Source: an uncultured bacterium (lineage in GTDB: Bacteria; Actinomycetota; Coriobacteriia; Coriobacteriales; Coriobacteriaceae). Taken from it: a stretch of DNA of 64,000 nucleotides. Made by a program: the position numbers and the translations under genes. Location of the stretch: NCBI GenBank assembly GCA_958349055.1, contig CATWBO010000004.1:13649-77648 (forward strand), written 5' to 3'. This document shows, piece after piece, positions 8,070 to 15,693 of the stretch (position 1 is the stretch's first letter; each line of letters starts with the position of its first letter). The notes under the pieces were generated by a model. It had not been told where the DNA came from, made no database searches, and saw only the letters and a program-made list of their open reading frames with translations.

Positions 8070-8285
8070 TCTCGATCTGTAACAGTTGGGACCGAAAACC
8101 CCTGCTAGATGTTACAGATCGAGATTGAACGGGCTGACTCGTGCGGTTTGTCTCGATCTGTAACAGTAAGACGACGAAAAGTGGGTTAGATGTTACAGAT
8201 TTAGATCTTACGGGGCGGCCCATCTGTTCATCTCAATCTGTAACAGTTAGGGGTGGAAAACTGGTCTAGATGTTACAGATCGAGA
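8070..8285. repeat. Array of three about 80-bp stem-loops (REP-like), array 2
   Basis: Three units of the same family as 3121-3418 occur: arms 8070-8084/8110-8124, 8151-8165/8191-8205 and 8231-8245/8271-8285. Loops differ in sequence but keep the central AAAA and mostly end in TTAGA or CTAGA. The array lies between the convergent ends of the first LacI gene and the second lacG. Confidence 0.9.
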
Positions 8286-8307
8286 CAAACGCTCGGCTCG
8301 GTCCGCT

Positions 8308-8371
8308 CAAAAACAAAAGAGGCGGATACGACCAAGGATGCCGAAGCATCCACCGGGAAGGTCGTATCCGC
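8308..8371 (-). terminator. Rho-independent terminator after the second lacG
   Basis: On the minus strand a 13-bp stem (GGCGGATACGACC with its complement, 8320-8371) encloses an inner GGATGC-TTCG-GCATCC hairpin and is followed by TCTTTTGTTTTT. As in the first module, a stem-loop array begins directly beyond it. Confidence 0.85.
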
Positions 8372-8466
8372 CACACGGAAAGAGGTGCATGGACGCAGTG
8401 TCCATGCAATCGGGAATGGTAAGGTGCGCGGCTGCGTGCAACGGTTGCCACGGTCGTCAGCGATAG

Positions 8467-9906
8467 CTAGTCCAGACGACGGGTCTGCGCCACGTGCTTG
8501 TACCAGTAGGCGCTTGCCTTGGGCGTGCGCTTCTGGGTTTCAAAGTCAACGTAGAAGAAGCCGTAACGCTTGTTGTAGCCATTGGTCCAGGAGAACTGAT
8601 CCTGCAGGCTCCACAGGAAGTAGCCACCCACGTTGACGCCCACCTCCATGGCCTTGAGCAGCCAGCGCAGGTGCTGCTCGATGTAGTCGATGCGCGGCTG
8701 GTCGTCCACAAAGCCGTCCTTGTAGGGATCCTTGTAGCCCATGCCGTTTTCGGTGATGAAGATCTGCTTGTAGTTGGGGTAGCGCTGCTTAATGTAGACG
8801 AGCAGATCGAACAGGCCCTCGGGATAGATGATCCAGTCCCAGTCGGTGGTGGGGATGCCGGGCTTGTTCACATGCTCGCCGATGCCCTTGACGCGCCAGC
8901 GGCCGGTGCCCTTTTCGCCCGTACCGTTGTGGTGCAGGTCGTTCTCGCCATCGTAAGCCTTGAGGAAGCGGCACTGGTAATTGTTGACACCCAGGTAGTC
9001 GTTGTAGAGCGCTGCCTCGCGCATAATCTCGAGATCCTCGTCCAGGATCTCGATGGTGCCGCCCGAGACGGCAGCCAGGCGGTTGGCGCACTCGAGGGTG
9101 TCGGGCGCGTAGTCGCCGCGGAAGGTGGCGTCGAGCAGGAACTGGTTTTGCAGCACGTGCTCGTTGTTGGCGGCCTTGATGTCGGCGGGGTCGTTCTCGT
9201 TGAGCGGGTACTTGAACTCCAACGACTGGATGACGCCGATCTTGCCCTTAAAGCCGCCGTTGTGGAAGGCCAGCACGGCCTTGGCGTGGGCGAGCATCAT
9301 GTTGTGCTCGCACTGGAAAGCCTCGGCCAGATGCGCCTTGACGCCGCCGGGGAAGGTGCCCTCGATGTAGGTGTTGGAGGCGTCGGCCCAGATCTCGTTA
9401 AAGGTGAACCAGTAGGTCACCTGGTCGGCGTACTCCTTAAAGCAAAAGGTGGCAAAGTCCACAAAGGCGTCGATGGTCTCGCGGTTGAGGAAGTCGCCCT
9501 TCTCAAAGAGGGGAAGCGGCGTGTCAAAGTGATGCAGCGTGACAAACGGCTCAACGTGGTGCTTGTGGCACTCGGCAAAGAGGTCGTGGTAGAACTGCAC
9601 ACCCTCGGCGTTGATCTCGCCGGTGCCGTTGGGGAAGATGCGGCTCCAGGCAATGGAGAGGCGGATGCCGTTGATGCCGAACTCCTCGCACAGCTCCAGG
9701 TCGACGGGGTACTGGTTGTAGAAGTCCGAAGCGGGATCGGGGGAAAAGCGCCCCTGGGCCTCCAGGAAGTCGTCCCAGGCAACCTTGCCCTTACCATGAG
9801 TGCGGGTCTCGCCCTCTACCTGGTAGGCAGCGGTGGCGCCGCCAAAGACAAAGTCCTCGGGAAACTGCGCGGGCGGGTTGGTGACGCTAGCAGGGTTAAC
9901 GGACAT
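8467..9906 (-). CDS. lacG: 6-phospho-beta-galactosidase, GH1 family (second copy)
   Basis: This 479-residue paralogue of the enzyme at 3511 has the acid/base glutamate at E171 (TFNEI) and the nucleophile at about E386 (ITENG). It shares the LacG-type segments WDDFLEAQGRFSPDPASDFY and WSLQDQFSWTNGYNKRYGFF. Compared with copy 1 it has an N-terminal extension of about eight residues and differs in the substrate-facing stretch after TFNEI (WADASNTY instead of PATAEGSF), so the two may prefer different phospho-galactosides or glucosides. It is downstream of the second lacE in a two-gene operon with the same layout as the first. Confidence 0.88.
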   Translation of the reverse strand: MSVNPASVTNPPAQFPEDFVFGGATAAYQVEGETRTHGKGKVAWDDFLEAQGRFSPDPASDFYNQYPVDLELCEEFGINGIRLSIAWSRIFPNGTGEINAEGVQFYHDLFAECHKHHVEPFVTLHHFDTPLPLFEKGDFLNRETIDAFVDFATFCFKEYADQVTYWFTFNEIWADASNTYIEGTFPGGVKAHLAEAFQCEHNMMLAHAKAVLAFHNGGFKGKIGVIQSLEFKYPLNENDPADIKAANNEHVLQNQFLLDATFRGDYAPDTLECANRLAAVSGGTIEILDEDLEIMREAALYNDYLGVNNYQCRFLKAYDGENDLHHNGTGEKGTGRWRVKGIGEHVNKPGIPTTDWDWIIYPEGLFDLLVYIKQRYPNYKQIFITENGMGYKDPYKDGFVDDQPRIDYIEQHLRWLLKAMEVGVNVGGYFLWSLQDQFSWTNGYNKRYGFFYVDFETQKRTPKASAYWYKHVAQTRRLD

Positions 9907-9930
9907 GATGATCCAATCGTCTAAATCGAA

Positions 9931-9962
9931 GGGCCAGCCGGTCTTGGATGGTCGGCTGGCCC
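9931..9962 (-). other. Intercistronic hairpin between lacE and lacG (second module)
   Basis: GGGCCAGCCG and CGGCTGGCCC form a perfect 10-bp stem with a 12-nt loop in the gap between the second lacE and lacG. There is no U-run. Its position parallels the hairpin at 4967-4992, but its sequence is unrelated. Confidence 0.6.
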
Positions 9963-9972
9963 TAGGCGTTAC

Positions 9973-11748
9973 TTACTTCGAGAGTTGCTCGGAGATGAAG
10001 GCGAGAGACTTGTCACCGTTCTGGGAGAGCTCGATGTACTGCTTACCGCGGCAGGCGACGCACTTGTTGCCCACACGCTCGCAGTCTTTCTGCAGGTCGG
10101 CCAGGTAGCTGGCGGCCTGCGGGGCCAGGACGACCAGGTCAAAGTCGGGGAGCATGTCGACGTGGTTGCCATATGCCTCGGCAGCGGTTTCGAGGTTAAT
10201 GCCGCGATCCTTGGCGGCCTTGGCCAGCGCGTTGGCGAGCAGGCCCGAGGTGCCGCCGCCCTGGCAGAGCACGAGCACGCGCTTGCCGTTGAGGTCGCTG
10301 GCGGTCGTAGCCTCGGCAGCGGGTGCTGTGGAAGCGGCGGGGGCGTCGGCCTTCACGGCCTCGGCTGCGGCGCCGGCGGCAACGCTCTTGGCATCGGCCT
10401 TGCCCTGGAAGGCGTCGTTGAGCTTGGCGGCCTTCTCGGCGTTCTTGGCGGCGAGCTCCTCCTGGGAGATCTCGGCCTCCTCGGCGCACTTCTGGGCGTC
10501 ATAGGCACGGAAGAACGGATAGTACAGGACAAAGTCGACGACCAAGATGAGGGCGAGCATCACAAAGGCGAGCGGCTGGAAGCCCAAACCCATGATGGTG
10601 CCGATGGGGCCGGGAACGGTCCAAGGCAGGGTGTACATAAAGCCGTTCATGCCCAAGAAGTCGATAAAGATTTTGAGGATCCAGATGTTGGCGATCGGAG
10701 CAAAGACAAACGGGACAAAGAAGACGGGGTTGAGCACGATGGGTGCGGCGAACAGCAGCGGCTCGTTGACGGCAAAGCACACGGGGACGATGGCTGCCTT
10801 ACCGACGGCACGCATCTCCTGGGATTTGGCCAGGAAGCAGAACATAAAGACCAGGACGAGCGTGGCGCCGGTGCCGCCCATGCAGACGACGAAGTACTGG
10901 GCACCCTGGGTCAGGACAGCGGAAGCGTGCTGACCAGCCTGGAACGCAGCCAGGTTGTCGGTCATGTTGGCAACGAGGGCGGCGGCGATGGCGGGCTCGA
11001 CGATTGAGGGGCCGTGGACGCCCACGAACCAGAAGAGGCTCATGGCGCCGTAGATCACAGCGAGGCCGATGTAGCCGTCGGCGGCGGTGAACAGGGGCTG
11101 GAACACTTGGATGACGCCCTGGGCAAAGCAGAAGCCAAAGGCAGCGCGGAAGACGATGTCAAAGACCCAAAAGACGGTGATGCAGACGGAGAAGGGGATG
11201 ATGTCCTTAAAGGTCTGCGAGATGTTGGGCGGAACCTGCTCGGGCATCTTGACGGTGATGTTGCGCTTAATGAAGAACTTGTAGATGATGCCGGTCACAA
11301 ACGCAGCGATAAAGGCGGTCAACAGGCCTTTGGAACCAAGGTAGGTGGTGCCGAAGCCGCTGGCAGCGTCCGTGGCGATCGTGTCGCTCGAAAGGAGCAA
11401 GAAGCCGATGATGGCTGCGCACATGCACGAGATGAAGTTGATCTGGTTGTTCTTGGGTAGATCGCGGTTCTGGGCGTCGGCGAAGTGCTTGGCAGTGGTA
11501 GCAGCGCAGGCGATGGCCAGGATGCCCATGGAGTAGTTGTAGCACTTCCACAGGGCGTTGTTGATGTCATCGGGCCAGTAGAAACCCCAGATGTTGGGGA
11601 CCGAGGCTACCAGGCAGAAGATGGACGAGAAGATGATGATGGGGATGACGGAGATAAAGCCGTCGCGGATCGCCTTGAGGTACTTGTTGCGGGCGATCGC
11701 GTTGAAAAAGGGCTGGCCCTTTTCGATGATGGCGATGAGTTGCTCCAT
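9973..11748 (-). CDS. lacE: PTS lactose-type transporter, fused EIIC-EIIB (second copy)
   Basis: This 591-residue paralogue of the protein at 5008 has an EIIC domain at about residues 1-430 with FWFVGVHGPSIVEP and FAVNEPLLFAAPIVLNP. A long Ala/Lys-rich linker (about 435-485) leads to the EIIB domain with phospho-cysteine C495 in VLVLCQGGGTS. It has no EIIA of its own beside it; the nearest is at 13325. The operator at 11808 lies 60 bp upstream of the start and the regulator gene at 12106 is divergent. The substrate is probably lactose or another beta-galactoside; having two divergent EIICs suggests different sugars. Confidence 0.88.
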   Translation of the reverse strand: MEQLIAIIEKGQPFFNAIARNKYLKAIRDGFISVIPIIIFSSIFCLVASVPNIWGFYWPDDINNALWKCYNYSMGILAIACAATTAKHFADAQNRDLPKNNQINFISCMCAAIIGFLLLSSDTIATDAASGFGTTYLGSKGLLTAFIAAFVTGIIYKFFIKRNITVKMPEQVPPNISQTFKDIIPFSVCITVFWVFDIVFRAAFGFCFAQGVIQVFQPLFTAADGYIGLAVIYGAMSLFWFVGVHGPSIVEPAIAAALVANMTDNLAAFQAGQHASAVLTQGAQYFVVCMGGTGATLVLVFMFCFLAKSQEMRAVGKAAIVPVCFAVNEPLLFAAPIVLNPVFFVPFVFAPIANIWILKIFIDFLGMNGFMYTLPWTVPGPIGTIMGLGFQPLAFVMLALILVVDFVLYYPFFRAYDAQKCAEEAEISQEELAAKNAEKAAKLNDAFQGKADAKSVAAGAAAEAVKADAPAASTAPAAEATTASDLNGKRVLVLCQGGGTSGLLANALAKAAKDRGINLETAAEAYGNHVDMLPDFDLVVLAPQAASYLADLQKDCERVGNKCVACRGKQYIELSQNGDKSLAFISEQLSK

Positions 11749-11807
11749 GCAATGCTCCTAAGAGTCGGTGGGTTAGCAACGATGGTAGCTTTTGGCGTTC
11801 GGTTGCC

Positions 11808-11829
11808 AAAATGTTGACGTTGCCATTTT
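11808..11829. promoter_or_regulatory. LacI-type operator upstream of the second lacE
   Basis: AAATGTTGACGTTGCCATTT (11809-11828) is an imperfect palindrome centred on ACGT. The inverted copy at 11930 differs at one position over 19 bp. Centres are 120 bp apart, which would allow looping. Confidence 0.7.
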
Positions 11830-11929
11830 GCGACACAAAAAAAGACGCGAACCGGTGGTTCCTGTGCCTGCGAACCATCGATTCCTTATGCGTAAACGAT
11901 TGAGCCGCCCGGTGGCTCTGTGTTTGCAC

Positions 11930-11948
11930 AATGGCAACGTTAACATTT
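11930..11948. promoter_or_regulatory. LacI-type operator upstream of the second LacI gene
   Basis: AATGGCAACGTTAACATTT is the reverse partner of the site at 11808. The pair lies in the 357-bp divergent gap between the second lacE and its LacI gene, and differs in sequence from the operators of the other two LacI genes. Confidence 0.7.
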
Positions 11949-11981
11949 GGGCGACAAAAGCCGTTCGGGGAAGCAAGATTG

Positions 11982-11993
11982 TCGGTGAACGGT
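11982..11993. promoter_or_regulatory. ACCGT-NN-ACGGT-like palindrome before the second LacI gene
   Basis: TCGGTGAACGGT has a perfect right half and a degenerate left half. The same form occurs before pfl at 61148. Confidence 0.35.
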
Positions 11994-12105
11994 AGGTTTT
12001 GGGTGGTGAGCGTATGGCGGAGGAGGCGTTAGATATACTTAAAGACGTTTCATTTGACTGCGTAGGGTGCCACCAATGGCATCGTTGACATAGAAAGATC
12101 GACCT

Positions 12106-13110
12106 ATGGCCGCTGTTAAAAAATCGGTTTCCGTTAAGGACGTGGCGCGTCTCGCGGGCGTCTCGGAGCAGACGGTCTCGCGCACCGTGCACGATTCGCC
12201 CAGCGTGCGCCCCGAGACCAAGGAGCGCGTGCGTGCCGCCATGCGCGAGCTGGGGTATCGCCCCAATTTTGCCGGCCGTTCGCTGCGTCGCGGCAAGTTC
12301 AAGACCGTCGGCGTCGCCATGTTCAACATTACCGGCACCGGCAACCTCGACCGTATGGAGGGCTTTGCCGCCGCGGCCGACAAACATGGCTACGCCATTA
12401 CCCTCACTAAAGTAGACGGGCATCCGTATACCCTCGAGAGCGCATCGTCGCGCATGAGCGCACTGCCGGTGGACGGCATGGTCGTGATCATGAACCGTAT
12501 GCCGGCGGACTTTGGCACCTTCGAGCCGCTGCCCGGTATGCAGACGGTGCTCGTTACGATGTTGGAGCACCCGCTCTGTTCAACGGTCGATAACGACCAG
12601 TTCGATTGCTCGCGCCAGGTGGTCGAGTACTTGCTGGAGCAGGGGCACAAGACCGTGCACTTTATCTCGTGCCCCGAGCGCTCGCTTTCGGGCATGCAGC
12701 GCGAGGAAGGCTGGCGTGAGACATTGCGCGCACATGGTATTGAGCCGCCGCGACTCGTCCGTGGCGATTGGACGGCACAGAGTGGATATGCTGCCGGTCA
12801 GGCTCTGGCGGACGATCCGACCTGTACGGCCATTTATGCTTCTAACGACGCCATGGCCTACGGCTGCATTCGCGGGCTCGAGTCGCGCGGGAAGCGCGTG
12901 CCCCAGGACGTGAGCGTAGTGGGTGTTGACGATAGTCTGGGCGACATCGTGCCTGACCGTCGCCTGACCACGGTGCGCTTTAACAACAGGCGTGTCGGCA
13001 TGTGGGCGGTCGACAAGATCGCCGGTGCCGAGGGGGTTGCGTCTGGCGTGGAGCACATGCTGATCCCCGGCGTGCTCGTAGAGGGCGATACGGTGCGCGA
13101 TGTACGCTAG
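12106..13110 (+). CDS. LacI-family repressor of the second lac module
   Basis: This 334-residue LacI protein has the helix-turn-helix VSVKDVARLAGVSEQTVSRT, hinge helix FAGRSLRRGKFKTVGV, and an effector domain ending in QDVSVVGVDDSLGDIVP. It is closely similar throughout to the regulators at 7041 and 23191 (for example the shared DGHPYTLE/AEATRRM-like and LPVDGM segments), so the three are paralogues. It is divergent from the second lacE-lacG operon, with a pair of matching operators between. It most likely represses that operon, with an unknown sugar or sugar phosphate as inducer. Confidence 0.9.
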   Translation: MAAVKKSVSVKDVARLAGVSEQTVSRTVHDSPSVRPETKERVRAAMRELGYRPNFAGRSLRRGKFKTVGVAMFNITGTGNLDRMEGFAAAADKHGYAITLTKVDGHPYTLESASSRMSALPVDGMVVIMNRMPADFGTFEPLPGMQTVLVTMLEHPLCSTVDNDQFDCSRQVVEYLLEQGHKTVHFISCPERSLSGMQREEGWRETLRAHGIEPPRLVRGDWTAQSGYAAGQALADDPTCTAIYASNDAMAYGCIRGLESRGKRVPQDVSVVGVDDSLGDIVPDRRLTTVRFNNRRVGMWAVDKIAGAEGVASGVEHMLIPGVLVEGDTVRDVR

Positions 13111-13141
13111 GGTGCGGACCTGTTTGGGTTGCCGCTAACTG

Positions 13142-13159
13142 TGTTCGATATTGTTCAGA
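13142..13159 (+). promoter_or_regulatory. Putative DeoR-family operator upstream of lacF (1)
   Basis: TGTTCGATATTGTTCAGA has two TGTTC half-sites with a 10-bp period. It aligns over 18 bp with the sites at 253, 13223 and 15078. Confidence 0.5.
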
Positions 13160-13170
13160 TTGGTTTAAAA

Positions 13171-13182
13171 ACCGTTCACGGT
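13171..13182. promoter_or_regulatory. ACCGT-NN-ACGGT palindrome upstream of lacF
   Basis: ACCGTTCACGGT is a perfect copy of a 12-bp palindrome also found at 15019 and 35533, with near copies elsewhere. It lies between two putative DeoR operators, 143 bp before lacF. Confidence 0.5.
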
Positions 13183-13222
13183 CGAAAAATGACCGTTCAT
13201 AGCTTGAAATTACGTTTTGCGC

Positions 13223-13240
13223 TGTTCTTTTTTGTTTGAA
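13223..13240 (+). promoter_or_regulatory. Putative DeoR-family operator upstream of lacF (2)
   Basis: TGTTCTTTTTTGTTTGAA has the same 10-bp-period TGTTC/TGTTT arrangement as the site at 253. Confidence 0.45.
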
Positions 13241-13324
13241 TGTTAATGTTTCTGCCATACAGAACGCAGCGCGTATGCCCGGACGCGATGCTCTCGATTG
13301 GTTCATATGTGAAAGGAACGCAAT

Positions 13325-13663
13325 ATGGCAACCAAAGAAGAAATCTCGATGGTTGGATTCGAGATTGTCGCATACGCAGGTGACGCCCAGACCGATCTGC
13401 TTGCAGCGCTCGATGCTGCTCGCGAGGGTGATTTTGAGAAGGCCGAACAGCTGCACAAGGATGCCAGCGATGCACTTATCGGCGCCCATGACACGCAGAC
13501 CAAGCTGCTTTCGCAGGAGGCCGGCGGCGGCGAGATGGAGATGACCTTCATCATGGCCCACGCTCAGGACACCCTCATGACCACCATGATCTTGGAGAAG
13601 CAGACCCGCTTTACCATCGATGCCTACAAGCGCATCGCCGCACTCGAGGCTAAGCTCGCCTAA
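13325..13663 (+). CDS. lacF: PTS lactose/cellobiose-specific EIIA
   Basis: This 112-residue cytoplasmic phosphocarrier passes phosphate from HPr to EIIB of the lactose PTS. The active histidine is H79 in IMAHAQDTLM, and the start EEISMVGFEIVAYAGDA and the helix bundle are typical of the PTS_IIA lac/cel family (usual length about 105). GAAAGGAA lies before the ATG. It stands alone, away from either lacE, with its own promoter region and terminator, so it probably serves both EIICB proteins. Two TGTTC direct repeats and an ACCGT palindrome lie upstream. Confidence 0.92.
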   Translation: MATKEEISMVGFEIVAYAGDAQTDLLAALDAAREGDFEKAEQLHKDASDALIGAHDTQTKLLSQEAGGGEMEMTFIMAHAQDTLMTTMILEKQTRFTIDAYKRIAALEAKLA

Positions 13664-13690
13664 CGAGCTCTCACAACCAAGTCCCCTTCC

Positions 13691-13724
13691 AAAAGCTCTG
13701 CCGCTACCCGCGGCAGGGCTTTTC
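13691..13724 (+). terminator. Terminator after lacF
   Basis: The stem AAAAGCTCTGCCG with CGGCAGGGCTTTT has a 7-nt loop and a flanking T-run, 27 bp after the lacF stop. Confidence 0.8.
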
Positions 13725-13736
13725 TGTCCCTCAGCC

Positions 13737-13807
13737 TAAGTTGCGGTGAAATAGGGACTGAATGGGGCTTCTAACAGCAAAAACAGTCCCTATTTCACCG
13801 CAACTTA
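13737..13807. repeat. Perfect 24-bp inverted repeat (71-bp element)
   Basis: Arms 13737-13760 and 13784-13807 are perfect reverse complements (core GGTGAAATAGGGACTG) around a 23-nt loop. It lies between the lacF terminator and the next gene, lacks a U-run, and is longer than a normal terminator. It is one of several long intergenic inverted repeats in the window. Confidence 0.85.
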
Positions 13808-13882
13808 TTCGGCGCTGTTGGATATTTTGCTTCGTGGGTATACTTCCATCCGCAATACAGGCCGGACTGAGGAGGTATCCAA

Positions 13883-14896
13883 ATGCCGGACAACGGATCG
13901 ATTCAAAAGAGAGATGCGGGCGAGATGGCTCACGGGCGCCCCGTCCAAATTACCGAGCATACGACGGTGGCCGAACTGCAGCCTAGCCTGTCCGATGTCG
14001 TGTGTGCAAACAAAAAGTTGCAGATCGGGTTCATCGTTGCGCTCGTGGTACTGGCGCTTCTGTCGGGTTTTGTCGCGCGCCCGCATTTTGCCGACACCAA
14101 GACCTGGGACTCAACTATCGAGGTCATCGACCAAAAGAAGGGCAACGTGTTGGCGCTCACGACGTCGTGCGTGGCGCTGTCTGCGGGCATTACCGCGCTG
14201 CCGGGTGATACGGGGACGCCGGTTGCCGAGCAGCTCGCGCAGCTTTCAGGCAACCTTGGTATCGTGCTTGCCGTGCTATACCTGGAAAAATATTTGCTCA
14301 CGATTTTGTGGTCGGTTGGCTTGGGCATCTTAATCCCGCTTGCGTTGGTGCTCTTTGCGGTGTCGCTCGGCATTCACGGGCGCTGGAGCACGAGCACGGT
14401 CATCCGTCGCGTGGCAACTCGCGTGCTGGTGGTTGCCATGATCGGCATGGCGTTGGTGCCTGCAAGCGTATGGGTGTCGCAAAAGGTCGACGAAACGTAT
14501 CGAGTGAGCATCGAGGCGGCCGAGCAAAAGGCGACTGACGCTGCGAGTGCGGCAGATAGCGATAACTCCAAGGCAAGCAAGAAAAAGGCCGAGTCCACAG
14601 AGTCCAAGAACGTGCTTGAGCAGCTTGCCGACGGTGCCTCGGGTCTCGTCACGTCGGTGACCAGTGGTGCCAAGCAGATGACCGATGAGATTGTGCAGCA
14701 GGTGACCGATCTGATCGAAGGCGTCATCGTGATGATCGTGACCTCGTGCGTCATCCCGTTACTGGTGCTCGCAGCGTTTCTGTGGCTGGGACACACGCTG
14801 CTGGGGATCGATATCTCTGGCCCGGCGAACTATTTGACGGGCCGTTTTCTGAGGGCTCCCTCCAAGCACGCCAAGAAGGGCGGGCAGACTGAGTAG
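13883..14896 (+). CDS. Predicted multi-pass membrane protein of unknown function
   Basis: This 337-residue protein has GAGGAGGT before its ATG. Hydrophobic segments lie at about residues 46-66, 130-160 (two close together), 170-200 and 275-300. Between them is a polar, Ala/Lys/Ser-rich stretch (about 205-265: AEQKATDAASAADSDNSKAS) that looks like an extracytoplasmic or coiled region. No enzyme motif or known domain is recognised. It is transcribed alone between the lacF and lacA regions, with its own terminator, and nothing in it points to sugar metabolism. Confidence 0.7.
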   Translation: MPDNGSIQKRDAGEMAHGRPVQITEHTTVAELQPSLSDVVCANKKLQIGFIVALVVLALLSGFVARPHFADTKTWDSTIEVIDQKKGNVLALTTSCVALSAGITALPGDTGTPVAEQLAQLSGNLGIVLAVLYLEKYLLTILWSVGLGILIPLALVLFAVSLGIHGRWSTSTVIRRVATRVLVVAMIGMALVPASVWVSQKVDETYRVSIEAAEQKATDAASAADSDNSKASKKKAESTESKNVLEQLADGASGLVTSVTSGAKQMTDEIVQQVTDLIEGVIVMIVTSCVIPLLVLAAFLWLGHTLLGIDISGPANYLTGRFLRAPSKHAKKGGQTE

Positions 14897-14929
14897 CTAA
14901 AAGGATCGTTTTGCTGATCCATATCTCCG

Positions 14930-14967
14930 AAAGGGCGACCGAGATGCGTTCTCGGTCGCCCTTTTTG
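14930..14967 (+). terminator. Terminator after the membrane protein gene
   Basis: AAAGGGCGACCGAGA and TCTCGGTCGCCCTTT form a 15-bp stem with a 5-nt loop followed by TTG; the A/T flanks allow use on both strands. Confidence 0.85.
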
Positions 14968-15018
14968 TTGAGCGCGTGACCGTCCATGCCTCCGTCAGGC
15001 CCAAACGGTCGGCAATCA

Positions 15019-15030
15019 ACCGTGAACGGT
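15019..15030. promoter_or_regulatory. ACCGT-NN-ACGGT palindrome upstream of lacA
   Basis: ACCGTGAACGGT is a perfect copy, 172 bp before lacA. It is followed directly by a second palindrome, TTTGTTC-N6-GAACAAA (15032-15051). Confidence 0.5.
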
Positions 15031-15077
15031 ATTTGTTCAAAAAAGAACAAAGTTAAACAATTAATGGTTGCACTCGA

Positions 15078-15095
15078 TGTTCGAATGTGTTCAAA
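15078..15095 (+). promoter_or_regulatory. Putative DeoR-family operator upstream of lacA
   Basis: TGTTCGAATGTGTTCAAA is a 10-bp-period TGTTC direct repeat, 107 bp before lacA. Further TGTTC/GAACA half-sites surround it (15034-15107). Confidence 0.5.
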
Positions 15096-15201
15096 TAAAC
15101 ATGAACAGTGAAGAACCGCACATTCAGATGCCCGGACCTGAACGCGATTCAACACTTCCAAACAGAAACTACGCACCTGCGTATCTCTCAAGGAGGATGT
15201 C

Positions 15202-15630
15202 ATGAGGGTTGTAATCGCTTCCGATGCCGACGGTATGTCGATGAAGGAGTCCATCAAGGAGATGCTCATCGCCGACGGTCACGAGGTCGTCGACTATTCC
15301 GAGACCCCTGCCGCGGACTTTGTCGATTCCGCGACCGCCGTTGCCAAGGACCTGCTGGAGCACAAGGATTCCCAGGGCTTCGCATTCGATAAGTACGGCG
15401 TCGGCTCCTATATGGCCGCCGTCAAGATCAAGGGCATGGTCGTCGCCAACATTTCCGACGAGCGTTCCGCTTACATGACCCGCGAGCACAACGGCTCGCG
15501 CATGGTCACCATGGGCCCGGGCGTTGTGGGCACCGAGGTCGCCAAGAAGATCGCCCGCGAGTTCCTGCGCGCCCAGTACGCTGGCGGCCGTCACCAGATC
15601 CGTGTCGACATGCTCAACAAGATGGCCTAA
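15202..15630 (+). CDS. lacA: Galactose-6-phosphate isomerase subunit LacA
   Basis: This 142-residue member of the RpiB/LacA/LacB family forms, with LacB, the isomerase converting galactose-6-phosphate to tagatose-6-phosphate. Diagnostic LacA features are the absence of the RpiB/LacB catalytic cysteine motif (FDKYGVGSYMAA instead of CGTG), the block VANISDERSAYMTREHNGSR, and the C-terminus GGRHQIRVDMLNKM. AAGGAGG precedes the ATG. It is the first gene of lacA-lacB-lacX-lacC. Confidence 0.95.
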   Translation: MRVVIASDADGMSMKESIKEMLIADGHEVVDYSETPAADFVDSATAVAKDLLEHKDSQGFAFDKYGVGSYMAAVKIKGMVVANISDERSAYMTREHNGSRMVTMGPGVVGTEVAKKIAREFLRAQYAGGRHQIRVDMLNKMA

Positions 15631-15693
15631 CGAGAGCCACCGAGAACTCGAACTTCTACCTCAACTTGTGAATTCAGACGAAAGGACGTTCTG

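Noticed and set aside
8494..9924. A 476-codon plus-strand open frame
   Set aside because: It is fully antisense to the second lacG and has the Val/Gly/Leu-rich composition of shadow frames.
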